Counted from the first letter of the stretch, positions 1 to 8,923 are shown. The stretch is DNA of 47,678 bases from Candidatus Kuenenia stuttgartensis (GCA_943329845.2 CALQFM020000027.1:1-47678); one strand, 5' to 3'. The notes: a model not told the origin generated them from the letters alone. A program made the numbers and translations.

Positions 1-169
1 CCAGCAACGCTATCGTCGACCATGGCGGGCGTGGCACTTTCTGTCCGGTGTTCGAGAGTGGTCTAAGCGCCTATTCTCTACACCAAATCAGTAGGTTAAG
101 CTACGTTCGCCGACCCGGAATAGCCCGGCTGATGAATAATTCGGGTTAGCGAGAGCACGCCGGTTTTAG
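1..169. other. No gene seen at window start
   Basis: I see no convincing coding sequence, RNA or terminator here. The stretch is less GC-rich than the rest and has stops in every frame. It lies directly before a stretch that reads as the interior of an M50 protease, so it may be the non-homologous side of a truncation junction. The N-terminal HExxH-coding part of that protease is not present in any frame. Confidence 0.5.
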
Positions 170-298
170 TTCATTCACCGGAGGGCCCACGCCGATATCG
201 GTGGTTGGGTCCTTGCAACTTGCCGGCGCCCGGAAGACTGGAGACGAGGAAGGTTTCTATATCCCGCCGGTGGCCTCCTGGCGAATTTTGCGTGCTGC

Positions 299-991
299 GT
301 GGTCGTGTTCGTGGTCTTGGGATATAGCCATTTGGGTGAGCCCGCCGCACCGTTGCTGGCCGCATTTGGGCTCGTGTCGCTCATGTTGGCCTTCGGTAAC
401 CTGATGCCTTACTGGAACCTGAACGGAACGCGTACCGATGGCGCGTACCTCATCGATGTGGCGCGCGGGCGATGGGGTGGCAGGGAAGAGCGGGCACTTA
501 TCCTCGTGGGATTGGCGTTCGACGGCGTTCCATTCAAAGACTGGGATACCGCGTTGGTCCACCGGATCGATGAGGAAACCGCCGACGGCAGCGGCTCGGC
601 TTGGATCTACGTCACTATCAAGGGCTACTACTTGGCCACCGCCGACGTGGATCGGGCGCTTGCCTTGGTGGAAAGGCTGGTTTCCGGCCTCGACAGGGTG
701 TCGGACGATCTCAAGATCGATCTCGCGTTCCTTGTCGCCTTGGTCCGACGGCAGGGCGCGAGGTCGCTGGAACTTCTGGAGAGCGTCGACTCGATCCGGA
801 GCAACGACTATGGGTACTGGCGTGCCTATGTTACGGCGCTCGATGCTGAAGGACAGAGCGCGGCAGTTATCGAAGCCATCAAGCAGGCAAGGCTGGTCGC
901 CGAAAAGACGAGCGCGAGGCTGGACGATGACGACTGGAATTTGCTTGATAGCCTGGAGCAGCGGGCAAAGGCGGCGCTGAACGGCGGGTAA
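299..991 (+). CDS. M50 site-2-protease-like membrane protein, C-terminal part (probably 5'-truncated)
   Basis: The first usable start is GTG 299, giving 230 residues. The frame is open back to 170, and the untranslated-looking part still reads like an M50 protein: FLYPAGGLLANF followed by a hydrophobic segment, matching the family's GPxxN region. Inside the predicted protein, a membrane stretch (about residues 1-37) leads to NLMPYWNLNGTRTDG, which resembles the second M50 motif (NLxP...DG) that supplies the metal-binding Asp. The rest is a helical, TPR-like tail with no recognised catalytic residues. The first motif, HExxH, is absent, so the product could not be an active protease. This is either a decaying fragment or a regulatory relic. 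The family assignment comes from motif similarity only; the truncation is inferred. Confidence 0.5.
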   Translation: MVVFVVLGYSHLGEPAAPLLAAFGLVSLMLAFGNLMPYWNLNGTRTDGAYLIDVARGRWGGREERALILVGLAFDGVPFKDWDTALVHRIDEETADGSGSAWIYVTIKGYYLATADVDRALALVERLVSGLDRVSDDLKIDLAFLVALVRRQGARSLELLESVDSIRSNDYGYWRAYVTALDAEGQSAAVIEAIKQARLVAEKTSARLDDDDWNLLDSLEQRAKAALNGG

Positions 992-1048
992 AACGCGCCT
1001 GCATTGTAGCCTTCGCCTTCGAGTTGATCGCTTGAACGCGAAACCCGC

Positions 1049-1483
1049 TCATTCTTGCAAATCCGTCACGATCGAAATCTGCGCCGAGCGGTGCAGCGAG
1101 CTGTGCGTGCGCGTCAGGAAGAACCAGCGGCCGTCCCGCTTCACCAACACGTCGTCGTAGTAGCCGGTGGAGCTGTATGTCCGTCCGTCGTTCAGCTCGA
1201 TGTCTTCCTTGAAGTAATTCTTGCTGGTGGCGGTGTCGCCGTCGACGTCGACGGCGACCATCATCGGGAAGAAGCTGATCGACTTCACCGCGCTCATCAT
1301 TTCGGTCCAGCGCGACACGATGAAGTCCCTGCCGTCCATCGGGTTGCCGTACATCACCCAGGACGCGCCGTCCGCGGCCCATGTCGTCGCCCAGAGGGCA
1401 GGGTCTTTCAGCATCACGGCGTCGCAATAGCGCTCGACCAGCTCGCGGATGGCGAGGACGTCTTCTATCGGTCCGGTGGACAT
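1049..1483 (-). CDS. SnoaL-like/NTF2-fold protein
   Basis: The protein has 144 residues with the pattern of the SnoaL-like (NTF2) cone fold. It opens with a helix (IEDVLAIRELVERYCDAV), then an aromatic W-x-x-x-WAADGASW strand region, and ends with DGRWFFLTRTHSSL. These small cytosolic proteins act as isomerases, cyclases, dehydratases or binding proteins for hydrophobic substrates; the exact reaction cannot be read from sequence. AGGGGAG lies just ahead of ATG 1483. It is the last gene of a minus-strand operon: the flavin monooxygenase ends 16 bases upstream and an SDR precedes that. This context fits breakdown or modification of a cyclic ketone, terpenoid or steroid-like compound. Confidence 0.8.
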   Translation of the reverse strand: MSTGPIEDVLAIRELVERYCDAVMLKDPALWATTWAADGASWVMYGNPMDGRDFIVSRWTEMMSAVKSISFFPMMVAVDVDGDTATSKNYFKEDIELNDGRTYSSTGYYDDVLVKRDGRWFFLTRTHSSLHRSAQISIVTDLQE

Positions 1484-1499
1484 GGCGGTTTCTCCCCTG

Positions 1500-2945
1500 T
1501 CATTTTAACGTGTACTCGCCAAACCGCACCTTCCGCATGTCCCACCAGTAGCGGATCGTGCTGTGCGGCCAGAGCGTGGTGATCTTGCCGTTCCGGTCCT
1601 GGTACCAGCTTTTGCAGCCGGCCTGCCAGATGGTGCCGGCCAGGCCGCGCTGAATGGCGGCGTCGAACCGGGCGGCAGAGTCAGGGCGCGGCTCGATGGT
1701 GCGGCGCTCGACCAGCTTCCAGATGCATTGCAGCACATAGCGCACCTGCTGCTCGACCATGAAGATGATCGAGCTGTGGCCCAGGCCGCTGCCCGGGCCA
1801 AGCAACGTGAAGTAGTTGGGGAAGCCGGGCACGGCCACCGTCCGGTGTGCCGCCATGCCGTCCTTCCAGGCTTCGCGCAGGGTCAGGCCGCCGCGGCCGG
1901 TGATCTCGGTCCTCGGCACGTCGGTGGTGCGGAAGCCGGTGGCGAGGATGATCACGTCGGCGCGGTGCAGCGCGCCGTCCGCGGTGACGATGCCGTCGGG
2001 TTCGATCCGGGCGATGGGATCGGTCACCAGGTCCGCGTTATCACGCGTCAGCGCCGGATAGAAATCGTCGGACACCAGGATGCGCTTGCAGCCGGGCGGA
2101 TAGTCGGGCGTCAGCTTCGTCCGCTGTTCCGGATCGGGCACCTGCGCCTCCAGGTGGCGCAGCGCCAGCCGCTTCTCCTGCTCGTTGCGCCGGTTGCGGC
2201 GCAGGAACAGCGGGAAGCGGCTCTCCAGCATCCAGTAGAGCTGCCAGCGGTGCAGCCGGCCGAGGAACGGAACGCTGCGGAACGCGCGCTTCCAGGAGGC
2301 CGGATAGGCGCGGTCGAGGCGCGGGATGATCCAGTTAGGCATGCGCTGGAACACCTCCAGGTGCGCGACCCTGTCGACGATGGCGGGCACGATCTGCACC
2401 GCGCTCGCGGCGCTGCCGATCACCGCGACCCGCTTGCCGGCAAGGTCGATGTCGGGGTTCCACGAGGCCGAATGGATCATAGTCCCGGCAAAGCCGTCCA
2501 GCCCGTCGATCTCGGGGTAGTTCGGCACGTGCAGCGCGCCGATGGCGCTGACCAGCACGTCGGTGGTGTCGTGCTCGCCGGCGCCGGTGGTCAGGCGCCA
2601 GCGGTTAGCGCCCTCATCGAAGCGCGCGTCGGTGACCTCCCGGCCGAGCCTTATATGCGGCCACAGACCGTACTTGGCGGCGCAGCGCTCGAAATATTGC
2701 TGGATTTCGGCGCCGGGCGAATAGACGTGGCTCCAGTCCGGATTGGGTGCGAACGAATAGGAATAGAGGTGGGACGGCACGTCGCAGGCAACGCCGGGAT
2801 AGGTGTTCTCCCACCAGGTGCCGCCCACATTGGCGCCCTTCTCGTAGATGACGAAGTCCTCCAGCCCGGCCTGCCGGAGCGCGATGCCCATGCACAGGCC
2901 GGACATGCCGCCGCCGATGATCGCGACCCTGGGACCCGTTCCCAT
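1500..2945 (-). CDS. Flavin-containing monooxygenase, Baeyer-Villiger type
   Basis: The 481-residue protein is of normal length for a class B monooxygenase. An FAD-binding Rossmann motif GGGMSG is at residues 11-16, and GGTWWENTYPG at 41-51 is typical of Baeyer-Villiger enzymes. The diagnostic FxGxxxHxxxW fingerprint is present (F152, G154, H158, W162), followed by a second dinucleotide site (VIGSAASA, from about residue 175) for NADPH. Such enzymes insert oxygen next to a carbonyl, turning ketones to esters or lactones. It lies 14 bases behind an SDR that could make the ketone and 16 bases ahead of a SnoaL-like protein, so an oxidation operon is likely. The substrate is unknown; cyclic ketones, steroids or terpenoids are all possible. 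Confidence 0.9.
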   Translation of the reverse strand: MGTGPRVAIIGGGMSGLCMGIALRQAGLEDFVIYEKGANVGGTWWENTYPGVACDVPSHLYSYSFAPNPDWSHVYSPGAEIQQYFERCAAKYGLWPHIRLGREVTDARFDEGANRWRLTTGAGEHDTTDVLVSAIGALHVPNYPEIDGLDGFAGTMIHSASWNPDIDLAGKRVAVIGSAASAVQIVPAIVDRVAHLEVFQRMPNWIIPRLDRAYPASWKRAFRSVPFLGRLHRWQLYWMLESRFPLFLRRNRRNEQEKRLALRHLEAQVPDPEQRTKLTPDYPPGCKRILVSDDFYPALTRDNADLVTDPIARIEPDGIVTADGALHRADVIILATGFRTTDVPRTEITGRGGLTLREAWKDGMAAHRTVAVPGFPNYFTLLGPGSGLGHSSIIFMVEQQVRYVLQCIWKLVERRTIEPRPDSAARFDAAIQRGLAGTIWQAGCKSWYQDRNGKITTLWPHSTIRYWWDMRKVRFGEYTLK

Positions 2946-2959
2946 CCGCTACCGTGCCC

Positions 2960-3709
2960 TCATCTGCCGCCGTCCACGGTCAGCACCGCGCCGCTGGTGT
3001 AGCTGGAGGCGTCCGACGCGAAGTAAAGCGCCGCGCCCACCACCTCGTTCGGCTCGCCGATCCGCTTGAGGGCGTAGTTCTTCGCGCGGGCTTCGGCGGC
3101 GTCCATGTCCCACGCTTTCGACACGTCGGTGCGGAACGCGCCGCAGCAGATGCAGTTGACCCGCACGTTCGGGCCGTAGGCGAAGGCATAGGCCTGGGTC
3201 ATGGCGTTGAGCCCGGCCTTGGCCGCCGCATAGGGGATCACGTTGGCCGTCGGCCGCAGCGAGGCGATGCTGGAGATGTTGATGATCGAGCCGCCGTCGC
3301 CCTTCACCATCCGGCCGCCGACCAGCGCGCTCAGCCGGAAAGGTCCTTTCAGGTTGATGTCCAGCACCTTGTCGTAGAGCGCTTCGGTCACCTCGTCAGG
3401 CGACGGGTACAGCGGCGACATGCCGGCGTTGTTGACCAGGATGTCGACCTTGCCGAACGCGCCATAGGCGGCCTCCACCAGGCCGTCCAGCTCGTTCCAG
3501 TTGCCTACGTGTACGCCGTAGGCCAGCGCCTTGCGGCCGAACCGTTCCCGGACCTCGGCGGCCAGCGCCTCGCAGTTCTCCAGCTTGCGGCTGGCGATGA
3601 TCACGTCGGCGCCGGCCTCGGCGAAGGCCAGCACCATCTCCTTGCCCAGGCCGCGGCTGCCGCCGGTGACCAGCGCCACCTTGCCCGTCAGGTCGAACCG
3701 TCCGCTCAT
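2960..3709 (-). CDS. Short-chain dehydrogenase/reductase (SDR)
   Basis: This is a classical 249-residue SDR. The cofactor motif TGGSRGLG is at residues 15-22, NNAG near residue 93, the catalytic Ser in the NISS strand, and the YxxxK pair in PYAAAK. The C-terminal SGAVLTVDGG is typical of the FabG-like branch. It should interconvert an alcohol and a ketone using NAD(P)H in the cytosol. As the first gene of the minus-strand operon with the Baeyer-Villiger-type monooxygenase and the SnoaL protein, it probably supplies the ketone substrate of the monooxygenase. The substrate cannot be told from sequence. Confidence 0.9.
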   Translation of the reverse strand: MSGRFDLTGKVALVTGGSRGLGKEMVLAFAEAGADVIIASRKLENCEALAAEVRERFGRKALAYGVHVGNWNELDGLVEAAYGAFGKVDILVNNAGMSPLYPSPDEVTEALYDKVLDINLKGPFRLSALVGGRMVKGDGGSIINISSIASLRPTANVIPYAAAKAGLNAMTQAYAFAYGPNVRVNCICCGAFRTDVSKAWDMDAAEARAKNYALKRIGEPNEVVGAALYFASDASSYTSGAVLTVDGGR

Positions 3710-3888
3710 GTGTTTCTCCCCGCTTGTCGATTGGCGCGGGTCTCCCTTCCCGCGCCGGTCAGGATGCGTCGTTCTTCTCGCGCCTCCAAGGATTTATCGG
3801 GGTGGCGGGCGCGGAATCCTGCGCTAAGGTTGCGGGCCGCGCGGTTCGCCCGGGCCGCGGCGGCTCATATCAACCAGAGGGGGGAGAC

Positions 3889-4515
3889 ATGGCCCTTTCG
3901 GTCATCGGCGCTGGCTTCGGCCGCACCGGCACGCTGTCGCTCAAGGGAGCGCTCGAAAGACTCGGCTTCGATCCGTGCTATCACATGATGGAGGTGATCC
4001 AGGGCGGCTTCGCCCAGGTCTGGCACGACATCGTGTTCGGCGGGACGCCGGACTGGGAGGCGGTGTTCAGGGGCTACAAGGCCACCGTGGACTGGCCGGC
4101 CTGCAACTACTATCGGGAGCTGGCCGACCGCTATCCCGACGCCAAGGTGATCCTCAGCCTGCGCGATCCCGACAAGTGGTTCGACAGCTGCCAGAACACC
4201 ATCTTCCGTGCCATGCAAATGGACCATGCCCATGCGCCGGCCAATATCCGCACCCAGATAGCGATGGTGCGCAAGCTGGTGGTCGAGGACACCTTCGGCG
4301 GCAACATCGACGACCGCGCGCATGCCATTTCGGTCTTCAACCGCCACAACGAGACCGTGCAGAAGGTGATCCCGAAGGAGCGGCTGCTGGTGTTCCAGGC
4401 ATCCGAAGGCTGGGAGCCGCTATGCCGCTTCCTTGGCGTGCCCGTTCCGGACGAAGCGTACCCTAAGGTGAATACCACCAAGGATTTTCAGCAGCTCTTC
4501 AAGCAGGTTACCTGA
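3889..4515 (+). CDS. Sulfotransferase-family protein (P-loop)
   Basis: ATG 3889 is chosen because a GGGGAGA ribosome-binding site sits just ahead and the protein then begins directly with the family's first motif; the frame itself is open further upstream. The 208-residue product starts MALSVIGAGFGRTGTLSL, the PAPS 5'-phosphosulfate loop typical of the short Sulfotransfer_4-type family, and has a second motif LSLRDPDKWFDSC near residue 90 (3'-phosphate binding). The family is found next to degradative and lipid genes in alphaproteobacteria and its true acceptor is usually unknown. It stands alone on the plus strand, divergent from the SDR/monooxygenase operon. Its end lies only about 40 bases from the point where the kinase's PAS sequence begins. 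Confidence 0.8.
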   Translation: MALSVIGAGFGRTGTLSLKGALERLGFDPCYHMMEVIQGGFAQVWHDIVFGGTPDWEAVFRGYKATVDWPACNYYRELADRYPDAKVILSLRDPDKWFDSCQNTIFRAMQMDHAHAPANIRTQIAMVRKLVVEDTFGGNIDDRAHAISVFNRHNETVQKVIPKERLLVFQASEGWEPLCRFLGVPVPDEAYPKVNTTKDFQQLFKQVT

Positions 4516-4556
4516 CGCTTCCGGCGTTCGGCCTGGGGTCTTTACCCGGCCTGTAA

Positions 4557-4700
4557 CAAAGTGCAATATCAAGAAAATACGGCAGGGACATCATCGGGCG
4601 GTCCCACTACGAGATTTTTCCCGACCTGAACGAGACGCGCCGCGACCGGCACCGCCGCTGTCTGGCGGGCGAGACCATCAGTCTGGGTTCCGACGACTAT
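4557..4700 (+). other. Coding-like PAS remnant with no start codon
   Basis: In frame with the downstream kinase, the 48 codons after a TAA at 4554 read as a PAS core: DIIGRSHYEIFPDLNE, then RHRRCLAGE, leading into the strand that continues past ATG 4701. No ATG, GTG or TTG occurs in this stretch. The N-terminal half of the PAS fold (about 50 residues) is not found upstream, where the sulfotransferase gene ends at 4515. The simplest reading is that the kinase lost its 5' end by deletion, with the junction near 4557-4585. Confidence 0.55.
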
Positions 4701-7700
4701 ATGCTGCCCAGTGGTGCGCGGCTGACGGTGAAGTGGGATTATGTCCCGTGGCGCGACGCCCAGGGCGACATCGGCGGCATGATCATTTTCTCCGAGGTGC
4801 TGACCCGCCAGCGCATGCTCGAGGAACTGGTCGAGTCCGAGGCCGACCGTCTGCACCGGGCCGAGATCGTCAGCAAGTCCGGCGCCTGGGAATGGGACGT
4901 CGCGACCAATGTCGTCACCTGGAGCGAGGGCCTGTCGGTCCTGCTGGGGCTCGATGACGATAGGGCCGCGGGCGACCGGCCGAGCTGGACCAGGCTGGTG
5001 CATCCCGACGACCGAGACGCCGTCATGGCCCAGGTCGGGCGGGCCTTGCAGGGCGAGATTCCCTACGACATCGAAATGCGCATGCTGCGCGACGACGGGA
5101 TCATTCTCGATGTCCGCGTGATCGCCGAGATCACCCGCGACGAACGGGGCAACCCGTTGTCGGTGATCGGCGCCATACAGGACGTCACCGAGCTGCGGCG
5201 CAAGGGGCGCGAACTGTCGACGGTGCTCCGCCGCTACCGGCTTGCCAGCGAGGTGTCCGGGACGGCGGCATGGGAGATCTACCCCACGGAACGGCGGATT
5301 CTCGGGGACGAGAACCTGGCGCGGCTCATCGGACGCTCGGGCCACCCCACCACCGAGGATCTCGACGAGTGGCTTCTGGCATTCCCGCCGGACACGCGGA
5401 GGAAGCTCAACCGCATGTTCGACGAGATCAACAGCGGCAGCCGCTCCGTCTACGACGTGACCCTGCGGACCAGGTTGCCGGACGGCCGGACGATCTGGCT
5501 CAGCTCCTACGGCAAGGTGCTGGGCGGCAAGGCGGGAGAGCCGATGCGGATCATCGGCACGACCCGCGACGTCACCGAGATCAAGCTGGCGGAAATGGCG
5601 CTGCAGAACAGCGAGCGCAACCTGCTGGTGGCGCAGCAGATCGCCCAGGTTGGAAGCTGGGAATGGGATGTCGGCAGCGAGACGCTGAACTGTTCGCCCG
5701 AAATGCTGCGTCTCTATGGCTTCCCGACCACGCGCCAGGCGCTGCGTCTCGATGACTTGATGGGGCGCATCCATCCCGACGACCTGGAGCGTATCACGCG
5801 CGAGGTCGGGCAGCTGCAAACCGGCGAGGCCGAGATTGTCGAGAACGAGATGCGGCTGGTGCGGCCTGACCAGGGCACTGTCTGGATCCGCGCGGTCGCC
5901 CGCGGATTCACCAACGAGACCGGCCGCCTCGTGCGCATGAACGGCGCGGTGCAGGACATCACCGCGCGCAAGGTTGCCGACCACGAGATCGCCCTGCGCG
6001 ACAGCGCGCTCCGGACCTCGGCCGGCGCCGTTGGCATGGCCGGCATGGATGGCTTTTTCGTCTATGGAAACCAGGCGTTCATGGATCTGCTGGGGCTCGA
6101 CGGCATCGACAGCCTGAGAAAGGTCAATGCTCTCGAAACGGTCCGTGATCCCGAGGCCGCGGCCGCGGCGTTCGGAAGTCTGGTGGGAGAACCGGGCCGC
6201 TGGAATGGCGAGTTGCCCATCGTTCGCGTCGACGGCGAGCACCGCGACGTCCTGGTAACCGCCACGGTGCACAAGGCCGAGGGCGAAGAACCGCTGATCA
6301 TCGCGTCCTATATGGATGTCACCGAACGCAATGCGGCATTGCGCGAACTGGCGCGGCACGAATTGCAGCTCCGCCAGGCGCACGCCATGGCGCGCATGGG
6401 CGAGACCCATTACGACGCGGTCTCGAGGCTTTATTCGATGCCGCGCGAGACGCGAGAAGTCCTGGGACTTGGCGACGACTACGCGACGTTCGACGCCGCC
6501 ACCGGCAGGCGGTTGATTCATCCCGACGACTGGGCGCTCATCGACGACGGTGCCCGCAAGCTGATCAAGGGTCAGGCCGACCGGGATGAGACGACATACC
6601 GTTTCCTGTCGCCAACCCGCGGGATGCTGCACGTTCAGACCGTCAATTACGTGGAGCGGAACGAGGCCGGCGGGGTAACCGGGATGAACGGAATCATTCA
6701 GGACGTTACCCATATCAAGCAGGCCGAAAGCGAGGCCCGCGACGCCCGACGGCGCGCCGAGCGCTACCTCGACATCGCCGGCGCCATCATCATCGCGCTG
6801 GACCGGGACGGTCGTATCAATCTCATCAACCGGCAGGGCCGTCAGTTGCTCGGTTACGCGGACGAGGACCTGCAGGGCCAGGACTGGTTCGAACTCGCGG
6901 TGCCGCCCGAGTTGCGTGACGAACTGCGCCTCTACGCGTCACAGCGTATGGCCTCCGGACAGGAAGACTACGACCAGCGGGAAGGATACGTGATCACCCG
7001 TGCCGGCGAACGTCGCCTGATCGAATGGATCACGACGCCGTTGAAGGACGACAGCGGCGAGATCATCGCCATTCTCAGCTCCGGCCGCGACCTGACCGAC
7101 CTGCGCCAGGCCGAGCAGTCGCTTCGGGACAGCGAAGCGCGCACGCGGGCGGTCATGGAGGCCGCGTCCATTGGCATCGTAACGTTGGACGAGAACGGGA
7201 TCGTGGTCTCGCTCAATCCGGAAGCCGAGAACATCTTCGGCGTGGACGAGTCGGTTCTCGCGGGACGTGAACTGGGCGATTTGTTCCTGCCCGCCGAACG
7301 GGAGAATTGCGCCGCCATGCTGCTGCCTCCCGACGGCGAGGCGAAGACCGGCCTCGGACTCCTCTGCGAGTTCAACGTGCCGCGTACTGATGACGAGCCG
7401 ACACCGGTGGAGATGTCGGTCACCGCCATGAACATCGGCGGACACCGCGCTTATGTCGCCGCTATCCAGGACATAACCGAGCGCAAGCGCGCCGAAGCAA
7501 AGCTGCAGCAGGTGCAGCGGCTGGAAACCATCGGCCAGCTCACCGGCGGCGTCGCCCACGACTTCAATAATCTGCTGATGGCGATGCAGGTGAACCTGGA
7601 ACTGCTCAAGGAACTGGTCGAGCACGACCCGGAGGGCAACGAATACGCCGACGCGGCGCTCGCTTCGGTCGGGCGCGGCGCCGAGCTGACCCGGCGGCTG

Positions 7701-8645
7701 CTGGCCTTCTCGCGCCGCCAGCCGTTGCAGCCCAAGGTGATCGACATCAATGGCCTGGTCATCGACACGGTGCGCATCCTGAAGCGGACGCTCGGTGAGC
7801 AGATCATACTCGAAAGCCTGCTCGAGGACGAATTGTGGCCCGTCGAGGTCGACCGCGCCCAGCTCGAGAATGTGCTGATGAATCTCGCGGTAAACGCGCG
7901 TGACGCCATGCCGCTGGGGGGCCGGATCACCATCGAGACGGTGAACACCCAGCTCGACGAGCACTATGCCGTGACCCATGGCGAGGTCGAGCCCGGCGAC
8001 TACGTCATGTTGGCGGTCACAGATACCGGCATGGGCATGACGCCACAGGTACTGGCACGGGCTTTCGAGCCGTTCTTCACAACCAAGGACGTCGGACGCG
8101 GCAGCGGCCTGGGCCTCAGCATGACCTACGGCTTTGTCAAGCAGTCGGGCGGCCATGTGAAGCTCTACAGCGAGCCGGGCGAGGGCACCACGATCAAGAT
8201 TTATTTCCCGCGCGAGCGGCGCAGTGTCAAGGCCGAGGCATCCCAGGCCGCCAAGCCCGCTGCCCGCACCGGCGACGAAACGATATTGCTGATCGAGGAT
8301 GATTCGGGGGTGCGGCAGACCGTAACCCATCTGCTCAAGTCGCTCGGCTATACGGTGATCGTGGCGTCCGACGGCCCGGAAGCGATCCAGCTCGTCCGGG
8401 ACGGCATCAGGCCGGACCTGCTGCTGGCGGACATCGTCCTTCCGAGGGGAATGACCGGACGGCAGGTGTCCGACGCCATTGCCAGCCATCTGCCGGGGAT
8501 CAAGACCCTGTACATGTCCGGCTACACGGAAAACGCCATCATCCATCATGGCCGACTCGACGAAGGCGTTGTGCTGCTGTCAAAGCCGTTCCCGCGCAGC
8601 CAGCTTGCGGAAAAGCTCCGCGAAGTGCTGGAATCCCGGCAGTAA
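4701..8645 (+). CDS. Multi-PAS hybrid histidine kinase with C-terminal receiver
   Basis: The product has 1314 residues from ATG 4701. After a partial first PAS, I count seven more PAS/PAC units at about 50-172, 175-300, 303-430, 433-550, 552-680, 685-805 and 810-930; several end in the typical DVTE or DITE motif. A HisKA domain follows, with the phosphoacceptor His953 in GGVAHDFNN. The HATPase spans about 1050-1172 (N box NLAVNARDA, DTGMGM, FEPFFTTK, GLGLSM). A receiver spans about 1193-1313 with Asp1244 and LSKPF. No membrane segment is visible, so it should be a cytosolic sensor of redox, light or small ligands; PAS ligands cannot be predicted. No clear ribosome-binding site precedes 4701 and homologous sequence continues upstream, so the 5' end is probably missing. 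Output partner unknown; an OmpR-type regulator lies at 9781-10584. Confidence 0.88.
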   Translation: MLPSGARLTVKWDYVPWRDAQGDIGGMIIFSEVLTRQRMLEELVESEADRLHRAEIVSKSGAWEWDVATNVVTWSEGLSVLLGLDDDRAAGDRPSWTRLVHPDDRDAVMAQVGRALQGEIPYDIEMRMLRDDGIILDVRVIAEITRDERGNPLSVIGAIQDVTELRRKGRELSTVLRRYRLASEVSGTAAWEIYPTERRILGDENLARLIGRSGHPTTEDLDEWLLAFPPDTRRKLNRMFDEINSGSRSVYDVTLRTRLPDGRTIWLSSYGKVLGGKAGEPMRIIGTTRDVTEIKLAEMALQNSERNLLVAQQIAQVGSWEWDVGSETLNCSPEMLRLYGFPTTRQALRLDDLMGRIHPDDLERITREVGQLQTGEAEIVENEMRLVRPDQGTVWIRAVARGFTNETGRLVRMNGAVQDITARKVADHEIALRDSALRTSAGAVGMAGMDGFFVYGNQAFMDLLGLDGIDSLRKVNALETVRDPEAAAAAFGSLVGEPGRWNGELPIVRVDGEHRDVLVTATVHKAEGEEPLIIASYMDVTERNAALRELARHELQLRQAHAMARMGETHYDAVSRLYSMPRETREVLGLGDDYATFDAATGRRLIHPDDWALIDDGARKLIKGQADRDETTYRFLSPTRGMLHVQTVNYVERNEAGGVTGMNGIIQDVTHIKQAESEARDARRRAERYLDIAGAIIIALDRDGRINLINRQGRQLLGYADEDLQGQDWFELAVPPELRDELRLYASQRMASGQEDYDQREGYVITRAGERRLIEWITTPLKDDSGEIIAILSSGRDLTDLRQAEQSLRDSEARTRAVMEAASIGIVTLDENGIVVSLNPEAENIFGVDESVLAGRELGDLFLPAERENCAAMLLPPDGEAKTGLGLLCEFNVPRTDDEPTPVEMSVTAMNIGGHRAYVAAIQDITERKRAEAKLQQVQRLETIGQLTGGVAHDFNNLLMAMQVNLELLKELVEHDPEGNEYADAALASVGRGAELTRRLLAFSRRQPLQPKVIDINGLVIDTVRILKRTLGEQIILESLLEDELWPVEVDRAQLENVLMNLAVNARDAMPLGGRITIETVNTQLDEHYAVTHGEVEPGDYVMLAVTDTGMGMTPQVLARAFEPFFTTKDVGRGSGLGLSMTYGFVKQSGGHVKLYSEPGEGTTIKIYFPRERRSVKAEASQAAKPAARTGDETILLIEDDSGVRQTVTHLLKSLGYTVIVASDGPEAIQLVRDGIRPDLLLADIVLPRGMTGRQVSDAIASHLPGIKTLYMSGYTENAIIHHGRLDEGVVLLSKPFPRSQLAEKLREVLESRQ

Positions 8646-8818
8646 TTGCCGGGGTGCACGCATGACCGCGAGCAAGAAATGCCGGGTCCGCGCGAATTTT
8701 ATTTAATTGTTTTTGAAAAAACAAATCTTAACCATATTTTGGACTTGTTTGGCCACAATCACCTTGATTGACCATTTCCCGAGCCCCTAAATGATTTTGT
8801 GGAAGTGTAGTGTTTCCT

Positions 8819-8923
8819 CGAAATGGCAAACCGCCGGGAATGGCGGGACGCAAAGCCTCCGGCCCAGCCTCGGATGTTCCGCCTGATGGAATCGCCGAAA
8901 GGGTAGCGGGGTTTCCGAAAGGG
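8819..8923 (+). promoter_or_regulatory. Cyclic di-GMP-I (GEMM-I) riboswitch aptamer
   Basis: The conserved GEMM-I core is easy to read: GGCAAACC at 8825, a hairpin CCGCC/GGCGG, GGGACGCAAAGCC at 8845, CCGGCC, a variable second hairpin, then GGTAGCGGGGTTTCCG at 8902-8917. These match the two hairpins and the invariant GACGCAAAGCC and GGTAGCGGGGTTNCCG blocks of class I c-di-GMP riboswitches. The outer P1 stem can form between 8818-8823 and 8912-8918. The ribosome-binding sequence GAAAGGG (8917-8923) lies at its 3' edge, 7 bases before ATG 8931, so control of translation initiation is the likely mechanism. No terminator lies between aptamer and gene. Confidence 0.9.

Noticed and set aside
1563-3002. 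Long plus-strand open frame opposite the flavin monooxygenase
   Set aside because: It is a GC-rich antisense shadow with no domain sense; the minus-strand frame has intact FAD and Baeyer-Villiger motifs.
4569-8549. Very long minus-strand open frames opposite the hybrid kinase
   Set aside because: The plus strand encodes repeated PAS, HisKA and receiver motifs; the antisense frames are compositional artefacts.
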